Made by a program: the position numbers and the translations under genes
Shown: positions 1 through 4,558 of the stretch, one piece after another
How the letters are laid out: the number at the start of each line of letters is the position of its first letter
Numbering within the stretch: position 1 is the stretch's first letter
Source of the DNA: Cyanobacteria bacterium K_DeepCast_35m_m2_023
GTDB lineage: Bacteria; Cyanobacteriota; Cyanobacteriia; PCC-6307; Cyanobiaceae
Assembly: GCA_016882345.1 (NCBI GenBank)
Contig: VGQR01000030.1
Span: 1 to 12,306, forward strand
Reading direction: 5' to 3'
DNA: 12,306 nucleotides
The notes under the pieces: generated by a model
What the model was told of the DNA's origin: nothing
Databases searched by the model: none
What the model saw: only the letters and a program-made list of their open reading frames with translations

Positions 1-197
1 TTCCACGCGGCTTGGCTGAGGAGGTTGGGTTGGGGGCCGGCGCCGAGGTCAGTCTCACCGCAAAGGATGGAGAGCTGGTCTTGAGGCCCTCTGTGCCAAG
101 CCGGCTGAAGCTTGCGGATCTTCTTGCGGAGGTCACGCCAGAGAACATTCACGCCTGCATTGATACGGGAGATGCCGTAGGGGCCGAAGCATTCTGA
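1..197 (+). CDS. mazE: MazE-type antitoxin, 5' end missing
   Basis: The reading frame is open from the left edge (codons in phase with position 3) to TGA at 195-197. The visible C-terminal part reads PRGLAEEVGLGAGAEVSLTA and then a strand ending LVLRP, the second half of a SpoVT-AbrB swapped-hairpin DNA-binding domain. After it comes an acidic tail (LADLLAEVTPENIHACIDTG), the typical MazF-binding segment of MazE. MazE binds and neutralises MazF and represses its own promoter. The stop shares one base with the ATG of mazF (TGATG), so the pair is translationally coupled. The N-terminus and promoter are outside the window; the TTG at position 12 is internal, not a start. Confidence 0.85.
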   Translation, partial: PRGLAEEVGLGAGAEVSLTAKDGELVLRPSVPSRLKLADLLAEVTPENIHACIDTGDAVGAEAF

Positions 198-553
198 TGT
201 CGTCCTACGTGCCCGATCGCGGTGATCTGGTGTGGCTGGAGTTCACACCACAAGCCGGAAGTGAACAGCGCGGAAGAAGACCAGCCCTTGTTCTATCTCC
301 AAAGACTTACAATGGCAAGGTTGGTCTGGCGTTGTTTTGCCCTGTGACGTCAAAGATCAAAGGATATCCTTTCGAGGTGCAGCTTCCTCATGGATCTGCC
401 GTGAGCGGAGTTGTTCTATCCGATCAGTTGAAGAGCCTTGACTGGAGCTTGAGGAAGGTGAAATTCATCGAGCGGACTTCCTCAGATGTCATGGCGATGG
501 TTACTGCGCGAGTGTTACCGCTTCTCGAAACTGATACTCCTGCCACTCTCTAA
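197..553 (+). CDS. mazF: MazF/PemK-family endoribonuclease toxin
   Basis: This 118-residue protein has the standard length of MazF. It begins with the family signature VPDRGDLVWLEFTPQAGSEQ, followed by RRPALVLSP (conserved Arg near residue 28) and the strand FCPVTSK, whose Thr is the expected second active-site residue. The C-terminal part, with VVLSDQLKSLDW, matches the MazF fold. Family knowledge: it cleaves mRNA at short sequence motifs in the cytoplasm and is held inactive by MazE. It starts at ATG 197 inside the mazE stop. Its TAA stop (551-553) lies inside the R'' arm of the following attC, so gene and recombination site overlap. It differs clearly from the second MazF at 1553, so the two cassettes are not duplicates of each other. 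Confidence 0.92.
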   Translation: MSSYVPDRGDLVWLEFTPQAGSEQRGRRPALVLSPKTYNGKVGLALFCPVTSKIKGYPFEVQLPHGSAVSGVVLSDQLKSLDWSLRKVKFIERTSSDVMAMVTARVLPLLETDTPATL

Positions 554-635
554 CACTGCCATACACCTGAGCCGCCTCCAAATAATTCTTAGTTTCCCTT
601 TGCCCACTGCGGCCAGGTGATTGGAAGCGTTAGGC
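548..635 (+). repeat. attC recombination site 1
   Basis: The element starts with CTCTAAC (R''-like) and ends with GTTAGGC at 629-635, a perfect GTTRRRY core cut between G629 and T630. Inside is a stem: CACCTG 564-569 pairs with CAGGTG 614-619, and GCCGC 571-575 pairs with GCGGC 609-613, leaving A570 unpaired as an extrahelical base. CTAAC 550-554 pairs with GTTAG 629-633. Positions 550-633 are 78/84 identical to 1164-1247. Integron integrases recombine attC as a folded single strand, and the extrahelical bases set strand choice. Confidence 0.82.
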
Positions 636-715
636 TGAATCTCTGGGAAGGGAGCCGGGCTGAGCGGACGAACAGGATGCGCTATGGCCAGTGAGATTGC
701 TACAGTCAGATTAAT

Positions 716-721
716 AGGGGG
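716..721 (+). promoter_or_regulatory. Ribosome binding site of hicB
   Basis: A purine run AGGGGG ends six bases before the ATG at 728, giving good Shine-Dalgarno spacing and fixing the hicB start. The leader from the cassette boundary (630) to here is about 90 bases and should contain the cassette promoter. I see no convincing -35/-10 pair; TACAGT at 700-705 is only a weak -10 candidate. Confidence 0.6.
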
Positions 722-727
722 CTGAAC

Positions 728-937
728 ATGAACTTCACTTTGGAGTGCGAACAAGAAACAGACGGTCGTTGGATCGCCGAGGTGCCGCAGCTACCTGGGG
801 TCCTTGCATACGGGAGTACCTCTGCTGATGCAATGGCAAAGGCCGAGGTCCTGGCCCTTCGTGTTATCGCTGATCAGCTTGAAAATGGCGAATCTGAGCC
901 AGTCAGCATCCGGTTCTCGCTTCCACTCCCTGCATGA
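728..937 (+). CDS. hicB: HicB-family antitoxin
   Basis: This is a 69-residue protein of the short HicB type. It has the partly degraded RNase-H-like fold signature: a first strand MNFTLECEQETDGRWIAEVP, then QLPGVLAYGSTSADAMAKAE followed by a helix (EVLALRVIADQLE) and a final strand ending in SLPLPA. There is no C-terminal DNA-binding domain, as in the minimal HicB class. HicB binds HicA and blocks its RNase activity. Its TGA (935-937) overlaps the ATG of hicA (934-936) in an ATGA junction, giving antitoxin-first order and coupling. The RBS at 716-721 supports the start. With hicA frameshifted, HicB here may be an orphan antitoxin. Confidence 0.88.
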   Translation: MNFTLECEQETDGRWIAEVPQLPGVLAYGSTSADAMAKAEVLALRVIADQLENGESEPVSIRFSLPLPA

Positions 938-1147
938 GTAATTGGCCGTCAGCCAAAGCCAAAAAAAGTCTTGGCGTCCTTGCTTTATATTGGATGGAAA
1001 GTTAAGCGTCAGTCAGGATCTCACAAGACGCTTGAACACGCAGATTATCCCGACTACGTTTTTGCTTTTCATGATGGCGAGGAGATTTGTCCCAGGATGT
1101 TGTCTCGAATTGCCAAGCACACCGGCCTTAAGCCAGGTGATCTGTGA
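934..1147 (+). pseudogene. hicA: HicA mRNA interferase toxin, frameshifted at an A7 run
   Basis: Translation from ATG 934 gives MSNWPSAKAKK and then leaves frame at a run of seven A (961-967), hitting TAA at 1003-1005 after 23 codons. Dropping one A restores a continuous 70-residue HicA: VLASLLYIGWKVKRQSGSHK, then TLEHADYPDYVFAFHDGEEI, ending in RIAKHTGLKPGDL and TGA 1145-1147. The fold is a dsRBD-like domain, and the His in GSHK is the catalytic residue of the family. The rest of the frame is undamaged, so the lesion is recent, a homopolymer sequence error, or a slippage site (+1 ribosomal shift or loss of one A by the polymerase). Intact HicA is a ribosome-independent RNase neutralised by HicB. 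Confidence 0.85.
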
Positions 1148-1160
1148 CGCAAGCGGAAAT

Positions 1161-1249
1161 CGGCTAACACCGCCATACACCTGAGCCGCCTCCAAATAAT
1201 TCTTAGTTGCCCTTTGCGCACTGCTGCCAGGTGATGGCAAGCGTTAGTT
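1161..1249 (+). repeat. attC recombination site 2
   Basis: Second copy of the 84-bp element (1164-1247). The stem is better formed than in copy 1 in its outer part: CTAAC 1164-1168 with GTTAG 1243-1247, GCCAT 1172-1176 with ATGGC 1234-1238, and CACCTG 1178-1183 with CAGGTG 1228-1233. A1177 and A1184 are unpaired. The core GTTAGTT (1243-1249) misses GTTRRRY at one base and is followed by a second TTAG, so the junction reads GTTAGTTAGCC. The cut is between G1243 and T1244. The site lies 13 bases after the hicA stop. Confidence 0.8.
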
Positions 1250-1278
1250 AGCCGGGGGATGCGCGATAGCTGCGAGCG

Positions 1279-1295
1279 TGATTACAATGTGAGCA
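1279..1295 (+). promoter_or_regulatory. Promoter/operator of the second mazEF cassette
   Basis: An imperfect inverted repeat TGATTAC-AAT-GTGAGCA contains a good -10 hexamer, TACAAT (1283-1288), 26 bases before the mazE start. A repressor bound here would block polymerase, fitting MazE autoregulation. The site shares 15 of 18 bases (1278-1295) with the segment ahead of the mazE remnant (2828-2845), where the repeat is perfect. No clear -35 hexamer is seen. Confidence 0.5.
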
Positions 1296-1313
1296 CGTCT
1301 GGAGGTTGTGGCC

Positions 1314-1556
1314 GTGGTTCGAGCGAAACTGGTCAAGATCGGCAACTCGAGAGGGGTCCGTCTCGCCAAGCCGCTGCTGGAGGTTGCTGGGCTGGCTGAC
1401 GAAATCGAGATTGAGGCGGCTCCAGGGGTGCTAACCATCAGGCCATCGGCTCAACCGAGGGCGGGCTGGGCAGAGGCGGCATCGTCCTTCCAGCCGGAGG
1501 GGCTTCTCGATGAGATGAGCTCCACACGGTTTGATGATGAAGATTGGTCCTGGTGA
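1314..1556 (+). CDS. mazE: MazE-type antitoxin (cassette 3)
   Basis: This is an 80-residue SpoVT-AbrB protein. It begins VRAKLVKIGNSRGVRLAKPL, the classical MazE hairpin with the NSRG turn, followed by EVAGLADEIEIEAAPGVLTI and RPSAQPRAGW. The acidic C-terminus (LLDEMSSTRFDDEDWSW) is the expected toxin-binding tail. Two GTG codons could start it (1308 and 1314). The GGAGG at 1301-1305 is only two bases from 1308 but eight from 1314, so 1314 is preferred. Its TGA (1554-1556) overlaps the GTG of mazF. It should neutralise MazF and repress the operator at 1279-1295. Confidence 0.9.
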   Translation: MVRAKLVKIGNSRGVRLAKPLLEVAGLADEIEIEAAPGVLTIRPSAQPRAGWAEAASSFQPEGLLDEMSSTRFDDEDWSW

Positions 1557-1885
1557 CTGAAGGACACGTCTCAAGAGGCGATATCTTCCTTGTCGCGTTG
1601 AATCCCACTCGCGGATCTGAAATCAGAAAGACAAGGCCTTGTGTCATCGTGTCGCCAGACGAGCTGAATTTTCACATACGCACTTTCATCATTGCGCCAC
1701 TCACAACTGGCGGTCATCCATATCCTTTTTGTGTGCGTTGCACGTTTGATGGTAAGGACGGTCACGTTGTGGCTGACCAGTTGAGGACTATAGATAGGGA
1801 ACATCTCGTTAAGCAATTGGGGAGGCTTTCGGAGGCTACGCTTAATGAGCTGCTGGGTGTTCTTCAAGTGATGTTCGCTGTGTAG
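1553..1885 (+). CDS. mazF: MazF/PemK-family endoribonuclease toxin (cassette 3)
   Basis: This 110-residue toxin shows the signature VSRGDIFLVALNPTRGSEIR, then KTRPCVIVSPDELN with the conserved Arg, FIIAPLTT with the catalytic Thr strand, and VADQLRTIDREHLVKQLGRL near the end. The start is taken as GTG 1553, which overlaps the mazE stop (GTGA); TTG 1544 would add three residues with no better signal. The sequence belongs to a MazF subfamily different from that of the toxin at 197. It is expected to cleave cellular mRNA when MazE is degraded, and to stabilise the cassette array by addiction. No truncation or missing catalytic residue is seen. Confidence 0.92.
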   Translation: MTEGHVSRGDIFLVALNPTRGSEIRKTRPCVIVSPDELNFHIRTFIIAPLTTGGHPYPFCVRCTFDGKDGHVVADQLRTIDREHLVKQLGRLSEATLNELLGVLQVMFAV

Positions 1886-1887
1886 AG

Positions 1888-1991
1888 GCCTGACTAGCGA
1901 TGCAATACGCCTGTCCCGCACCCGAGATGTATGCAGCCAGTGAATAGCCTTGGCATCAGCTCCTGTGGGCAGCTAATTGCTGGCGTTAGGT
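1888..1991 (+). repeat. attC recombination site 3
   Basis: It starts with GCCTGAC (one mismatch to RYYYAAC) and ends with GTTAGGT (1985-1991), a perfect GTTRRRY; the cut is between G1985 and T1986. GCAAT 1902-1906 pairs with ATTGC 1976-1980, GC 1909-1910 with GC 1972-1973, TG 1912-1913 with CA 1970-1971, and CCC 1915-1917 with GGG 1967-1969, leaving several unpaired bases as in known attC. The sequence is unrelated to sites 1 and 2 apart from ends and fold, so this cassette probably has another origin. Confidence 0.7.
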
Positions 1992-1994
1992 CCA

Positions 1995-2396
1995 ATGCGG
2001 AGATCAGTTATGCGCGTTCTTGATCGAGTGGTCACCCTGAATCTTTCGCTCGTGATGGCGCACCAAGCCGATGCAGCGTACTGGAAAGAGTGGGAAATGT
2101 TCGGCCTCCCGGGTGGAATCCAACTGTTTATCCTCTTCAACTTGGCTGCCTTCTTTCTCTTGTTGTGGCTGTACTCAGCAGTGCTCTCTCGCAAGCGCAC
2201 TGGGCTGCGCAGTTCCTTCCTGATTGCGGGGCTTTCTGGTGTCGTCTTGCCAATCCACGCAGCATTCGCAGTCACCGGCTTTACAGAGTTTCACTTGCCA
2301 GTCTCAGTCGTGGTCATCATTGGCACCTTTCCTGTCTCTATTTGGCAGGCCATCCTTGCGTGGCGTTCCCGTACACAGTTCACAGCTGGGGCCTAA
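1995..2396 (+). CDS. Small integral membrane protein, DUF6713-like
   Basis: The 133-residue product has about four hydrophobic segments. They lie around VVTLNLSLVMAH, IQLFILFNLAAFFLLLWLYS, FLIAGLSGVVLPIHAAFAVT and VSVVVIIGTFPVSIWQAILA, with short positively charged loops (SRKRTG). The first two are joined by a polar stretch with HQADAAYWKEWEMFGLPGG. That stretch resembles the DUF6713 membrane family as I remember it; the function is unknown. ATG 1995 is chosen because it is only nine bases into the cassette (boundary 1986); ATG 2010 and 2055 are alternatives. The leader is too short for a promoter, so expression must come from upstream cassettes or the integron promoter. The TAA stop lies inside the R'' arm (GCCTAAC) of the next attC. 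Confidence 0.72.
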   Translation: MRRSVMRVLDRVVTLNLSLVMAHQADAAYWKEWEMFGLPGGIQLFILFNLAAFFLLLWLYSAVLSRKRTGLRSSFLIAGLSGVVLPIHAAFAVTGFTEFHLPVSVVVIIGTFPVSIWQAILAWRSRTQFTAGA

Positions 2397-2501
2397 CCCC
2401 TCGTTCAGTCGGACGTGCTTCGGCGTGGCTGGACCAGATTTTATATCATTCTCACTCGGTTTCCCCGCTCTGGCATGCGCTGGTTCACTCAAGCGTTGTG
2501 C
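2391..2501 (+). repeat. attC recombination site 4 (probable end of array)
   Basis: It opens with GCCTAAC (2391-2397), a perfect RYYYAAC arm, followed by CCCTCGTTCAGTCGGACG, the L'' pattern common in attC of gammaproteobacterial integrons. The matching 3' end is GGTTCACTCAAGCGTTGTGC; the core GTTGTGC at 2495-2501 misses GTTRRRY at one base. Internal pairing is weaker than in the other sites. No further attC follows, so this may be the terminal, decaying site of the array. Confidence 0.55.
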
Positions 2502-2826
2502 GCACGGTGGCGACAGTTTTTGAAGGTGTAACCTTCTTCTTTGCGTGGTCTCGAGTCAATAAAACCTTGAGAGAGCAGGCAATTGCATGTATCAATTAGT
2601 TCAAGTTCAGCCTCCATTCGCTCTTTGGATTCTCCAACAGATTGTGTCACGGTGAGCAGCAATGTGGACCTGCTGGCGAGCGTTGCCGAATCCTTGGATC
2701 TTGGCTTCGTCCACCTGGCTGATCGTCTTGAAGGGCTGCAGCGTCGCAACAGGAATCGTGTGGCCGACGATGGGGTCAAGGAGAACCGTCGACCTTTCAT
2801 TCTGAGCAGTCTGCTTCCCGCCGCGC
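2502..2826. other. Stretch without a convincing gene
   Basis: About 325 bases of intermediate composition between the last attC and the mazE remnant. No attC, RNA gene or strong promoter is evident. On the minus strand the phase 2831 to 2607 is open and reads protein-like (for example LLDPIVGHTIPVATLQPFKT and ISQVDEAKIQGFGNARQQVH), but it has no good start and I cannot assign a family. It could be the remnant of a minus-strand gene. A + strand frame from TTG 2583 to 2831 has no ribosome binding site and is probably its shadow. Confidence 0.5.
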
Positions 2827-2828
2827 TG

Positions 2829-2845
2829 TGATCACAACGTGATCA
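2829..2845 (+). promoter_or_regulatory. Operator-like perfect inverted repeat ahead of the mazE remnant
   Basis: TGATCAC-AAC-GTGATCA is a perfect 7-bp inverted repeat with a 3-bp spacer, 17 bases before ATG 2863. Positions 2828-2845 match 1278-1295, upstream of the intact mazE of cassette 3, at 15 of 18 bases, so it is probably a MazE-family operator. The -10 of that promoter (TACAAT) here reads CACAAC, so promoter activity may be lost while the operator remains. Confidence 0.5.
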
Positions 2846-2862
2846 TTTGCTGAGGCGTCGCC

Positions 2863-3102
2863 ATGCGAGCCAGGTTGGTAAACATCGGCAATTCGAGGAG
2901 CCTGCGCCTGGCCAAGTTGCCCCAAGCGTGCTCCCGTTCTGGCCCGTGGACAGACCCAGGACGGGGTGGGCTGTGGCTGCAGTTGCAGTGCCGCCGCAGG
3001 CTCTGCGCTCTCGCCGCCCACCACCTGGCCAGCGGTCAGCTCTGCCACGCCTACGGCGAGCCGGCCTCGGGGCTGATCGTGGTACCGCAGCTTGCGGCGT
3101 GA
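2863..3102 (+). pseudogene. Degenerate mazE-like antitoxin
   Basis: The frame starts at ATG 2863 (GAGG at 2853-2856) and its first residues, MRARLVNIGNSRSLRLAK, are plainly the MazE/AbrB N-terminal hairpin, close to the cassette 3 MazE (VRAKLVKIGNSRGVRLAK). After about residue 19 all likeness stops: the following 60 codons are Cys/Arg/Leu-rich, and no frame supplies the second half of the hairpin or an acidic tail. The open frame runs to TGA 3100-3102, but it looks like a truncated mazE joined to unrelated GC-rich sequence. No MazF partner of this type follows directly. A short DNA-binding peptide that still acts on the operators at 2829 and 1279 is possible but speculative. Confidence 0.6.
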
Positions 3103-3130
3103 GCCATGCCGACACGCGCCTTAAAATGTT

Positions 3131-3146
3131 GTATGAAGCGTTCTAC
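3131..3146 (+). promoter_or_regulatory. Possible operator of the RHH-PemK pair
   Basis: GTATGAAGCGTTCTAC is a partial dyad (10 of 16 bases symmetric, outer GTA/TAC) placed 10 bases before ATG 3157. The upstream TTAAAAT (3121-3127) is an AT-rich island in GC-rich DNA and could be a -10. The spacing does not fit NtcA (GTA-N8-TAC). Ribbon-helix-helix antitoxins repress their own promoters at such short repeats. Confidence 0.3.
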
Positions 3147-3156
3147 GTGTGTCGTC

Positions 3157-3381
3157 ATGGTGCTCGGTGTGCGGGTGGAGCCGGAGTTGGAGCGGCAGCT
3201 CGATCAGCTGGCGCTCCAGCTGGGCAAGAGCCGCAGTGCCTGCATTCGCGAGGCGATCAGTCAATACCTGATCCGCCATGGCGACGGTGAGGAGGCGCGG
3301 CGTCAATCGCAGCACTTGGCCCAGCTGGAGCAGCCGCATTGGAGTGAGCAGGTGCCCGATTGGAGCGACTGGACCGCATGA
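3157..3381 (+). CDS. Ribbon-helix-helix (CopG/MetJ-type) antitoxin
   Basis: The 74-residue protein starts MVLGVRVEPELERQLDQLAL, then QLGKSRSACIREAISQYLIR. This is the classical strand-helix-helix of a CopG-type DNA-binding domain, with the SRSACIREAI turn between the two helices. The C-terminal third (QSQHLAQLEQ...PDWSDWTA) is polar and acidic, suitable for wrapping the toxin. The frame is open back to ATG 3106, but 3157 places the start just before the domain and after the AT-rich promoter-like stretch. The stop TGA (3379-3381) overlaps the toxin ATG (ATGA). It is the likely antitoxin and autorepressor of the MazF/PemK protein downstream. GC content and codon use match the hyp genes rather than the cassettes. 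Confidence 0.85.
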   Translation: MVLGVRVEPELERQLDQLALQLGKSRSACIREAISQYLIRHGDGEEARRQSQHLAQLEQPHWSEQVPDWSDWTA

Positions 3382-3722
3382 CGCCAGCCGCTCTGCGTCG
3401 CGGCGCGGTCGTGACCGTGGCCAGTCCAGGGGCTTATTCCGGCAAACCACGGCCGGCGGTGGTGGTGCAGGCGGATCGCTGGCTTCAGGGCCATCCCAGC
3501 GTCACCCTCTGCCCCCTCGCCAGCACCATCAGGCAGGCTCCCCTGGTGCGCATCACTGTGGAGTCCTCGCCGCGCAACGGCCTGCGCAAACCCTCACAGT
3601 TGATGGTCGACAAGCTGTTCAGCGTGCCAATTCAGGCGGTTGGCGACGTGGTGGGACAGCTGGAGCCCGATGTGCTGTTGGATCTGGATCTGGCCCTGCG
3701 CGGATGGCTGCAGCTGCCCTGA
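3378..3722 (+). CDS. PemK/MazF-family toxin paired with the RHH antitoxin
   Basis: This 114-residue toxin begins MTPAALRRGAVVTVASPGAY, followed by GKPRPAVVVQADRW (the conserved R-P strand), LCPLAST (catalytic-site strand; the final Ser-Thr sits where MazF has its Thr) and PSQLMVDKLFSVP (the DQL-like strand). ATG 3378 overlaps the antitoxin stop; TTG 3360 would add six residues without support. The family cleaves mRNA. The pair combines an RHH antitoxin with a MazF-fold toxin, unlike the AbrB-type pairs in the array. It sits 58 bases from hoxW in the same direction; no terminator is seen between them, so read-through from this promoter into the hydrogenase operon is possible. Confidence 0.88.
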   Translation: MTPAALRRGAVVTVASPGAYSGKPRPAVVVQADRWLQGHPSVTLCPLASTIRQAPLVRITVESSPRNGLRKPSQLMVDKLFSVPIQAVGDVVGQLEPDVLLDLDLALRGWLQLP

Positions 3723-3780
3723 GCAGGAGGCCCTGACCCGGAATTTGCCAGCCACACTGGAAGCAGCCTCCCTGCAGCCC

Positions 3781-4224
3781 GTGCAGCGGCATCCCGCAAG
3801 CAACCGTCTGGTGATCGGCATCGGCAATCCCCTGCGCGGTGATGACGGCGTCGGTGCGTTGCTGGCTGAGCAGGCCGCCGTGCAAACGGCCGCGCGCTGT
3901 GTGCAGCAGCTCACCCCCGAGCTGGCGGCCGAGCTGGCTCACCTCGATGCCGTGTTGTTCATCGATGCCTGGGAGGCGGTAGCGGGGACGGAGCCCCAAC
4001 TCCAGGACCTGCAGCCCGCAGGCGCCAGCGGCGACAGCCACCGGCTTGAGCCGGCCGCCCTGCTGGCGGTGTGTCAGGCGCTCTATGGCCGCGCCCCTGC
4101 GGCCCAGCTGCTGCTGGTGCCGGCCAGCGCGTTTGCGCACGGTACGGCGCTCAGCACCAGGCTGCAGCAGGCATTGCCGGCGGCGCGCACCTTGTTGCAC
4201 CAGTGGCTGCACGGCCATGCATGA
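3781..4224 (+). CDS. hoxW: Bidirectional [NiFe]-hydrogenase maturation protease HoxW
   Basis: The protein belongs to the HyaD/HycI/HoxW endopeptidase family, which removes the C-terminal peptide of the large subunit (HoxH) once nickel is in place. Landmarks from the GTG start are LVIGIGNPLRGDDGVG (residues 10-25, with the Asp at 21-22 where HybD has Ni-binding Glu16), VLFIDA with Asp62, and SHR with His87. These are the three metal-contact positions of the family. The segment QQLTPELAAEL and the later LYGRAPAA...VPASAFAHG resemble HoxW rather than HupW, as I recall the cyanobacterial sequences. GTG 3781 gives 147 residues with the usual short N-terminus; TTG 3745, 14 bases after AGGAGG (3725-3730), is the alternative. 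The last 8 bases overlap hypA. Confidence 0.88.
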   Translation: MQRHPASNRLVIGIGNPLRGDDGVGALLAEQAAVQTAARCVQQLTPELAAELAHLDAVLFIDAWEAVAGTEPQLQDLQPAGASGDSHRLEPAALLAVCQALYGRAPAAQLLLVPASAFAHGTALSTRLQQALPAARTLLHQWLHGHA

Positions 4225-4558
4225 GCTGAGTCTCATGGCCGCGGTGCGCGATCAGGTCCTGGCGGCGGCCCAGGCCGATGGCGCCTGCCGCATCACCGCC
4301 ATCAGCCTGCGGGTGGGGGCGTTGGCGGGTGTCGAGGTCGACGCCCTGCGTTTTGCCGGCCCGGTCGTGCTGGCGGGCACCATTGCCGATGGCGCCGCGC
4401 TGCGCATCGAGATCGAACCCGCCACCTGCCACTGCGCCCCTTGCGATGCCTCCTTTGAGGCGCGCGATGGCTGCTGCGACTGCCCCCGCTGCGGCACCAT
4501 CAGCCGTCAGCTGCTATGTGGCCGCGCCCTGCAGTTGCTGTCGCTCGAGGTGGAGTGA
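4217..4558 (+). CDS. hypA: Hydrogenase nickel-insertion protein HypA
   Basis: At 113 residues this is a typical HypA length. It starts MHELSLMAAV: the N-terminal Met-His-Glu is the nickel site (His2). Residues 31-50 (LRVGALAGVEVDALRFAGPV) are the conserved core. A zinc finger is formed by two CxxC pairs, CAPC (73-76) and CPRC (89-92), with extra Cys at 71, 86, 87 and 101. HypA passes Ni to the hydrogenase large subunit with HypB as GTPase partner. The start overlaps the end of hoxW (ATGCATGA), indicating translational coupling, and MHE fixes the start unambiguously. Downstream there is an unusual 116-base gap before hypB. Confidence 0.95.
   Translation: MHELSLMAAVRDQVLAAAQADGACRITAISLRVGALAGVEVDALRFAGPVVLAGTIADGAALRIEIEPATCHCAPCDASFEARDGCCDCPRCGTISRQLLCGRALQLLSLEVE

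Larger units (their letters stand above)
1..2501 (+). mobile_element. Integron gene-cassette array (toxin-antitoxin cassettes with attC sites)
   Basis: Four successive units each consist of one short gene or gene pair followed by an imperfectly palindromic element ending in a GTTRRRY-like core, the architecture of integron cassettes. Cutting between G and TT of each core gives cassettes of 630-1243 (hicBA), 1244-1985 (mazEF) and 1986-2495 (membrane protein), with the end of a further mazEF cassette before them. All genes point the same way and every attC lies 3' of its gene, as in integrons. Self-regulated toxin-antitoxin cassettes are typical of large chromosomal (sedentary) integrons. Composition is clearly less GC-rich than the hyp operon, which suggests acquisition. 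The integrase and attI are not in the window and should lie to the left. The call is inferred from architecture and repeat structure. Confidence 0.8.

Noticed and set aside
12..197. TTG at position 12 as the start of the first mazE
   Set aside because: The frame continues upstream to the window edge (PRG before it), and a start here would cut the AbrB domain in half.
942..1184. An 80-codon + frame starting at TTG 942
   Set aside because: It covers hicA in the wrong phase; the phase-corrected HicA with its GSHK motif explains the region better.
550..1247. The 84-bp repeats as ends of a transposon or MITE
   Set aside because: They are direct, not inverted, relative to each other, have no flanking target duplication, enclose no transposase, and carry GTTRRRY ends with internal stems as in attC.
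2827..2836. TGTGATCACA as a CRP site
   Set aside because: CRP needs TGTGA and TCACA about six bases apart; here they are fused. The match to the operator of the other mazE explains it better.
3640..3780. N-terminal extension of HoxW back to ATG 3640
   Set aside because: This part overlaps the toxin gene out of frame and reads as Trp/Cys-rich noise; HoxW proteins start shortly before the GNPLRGDDG motif.
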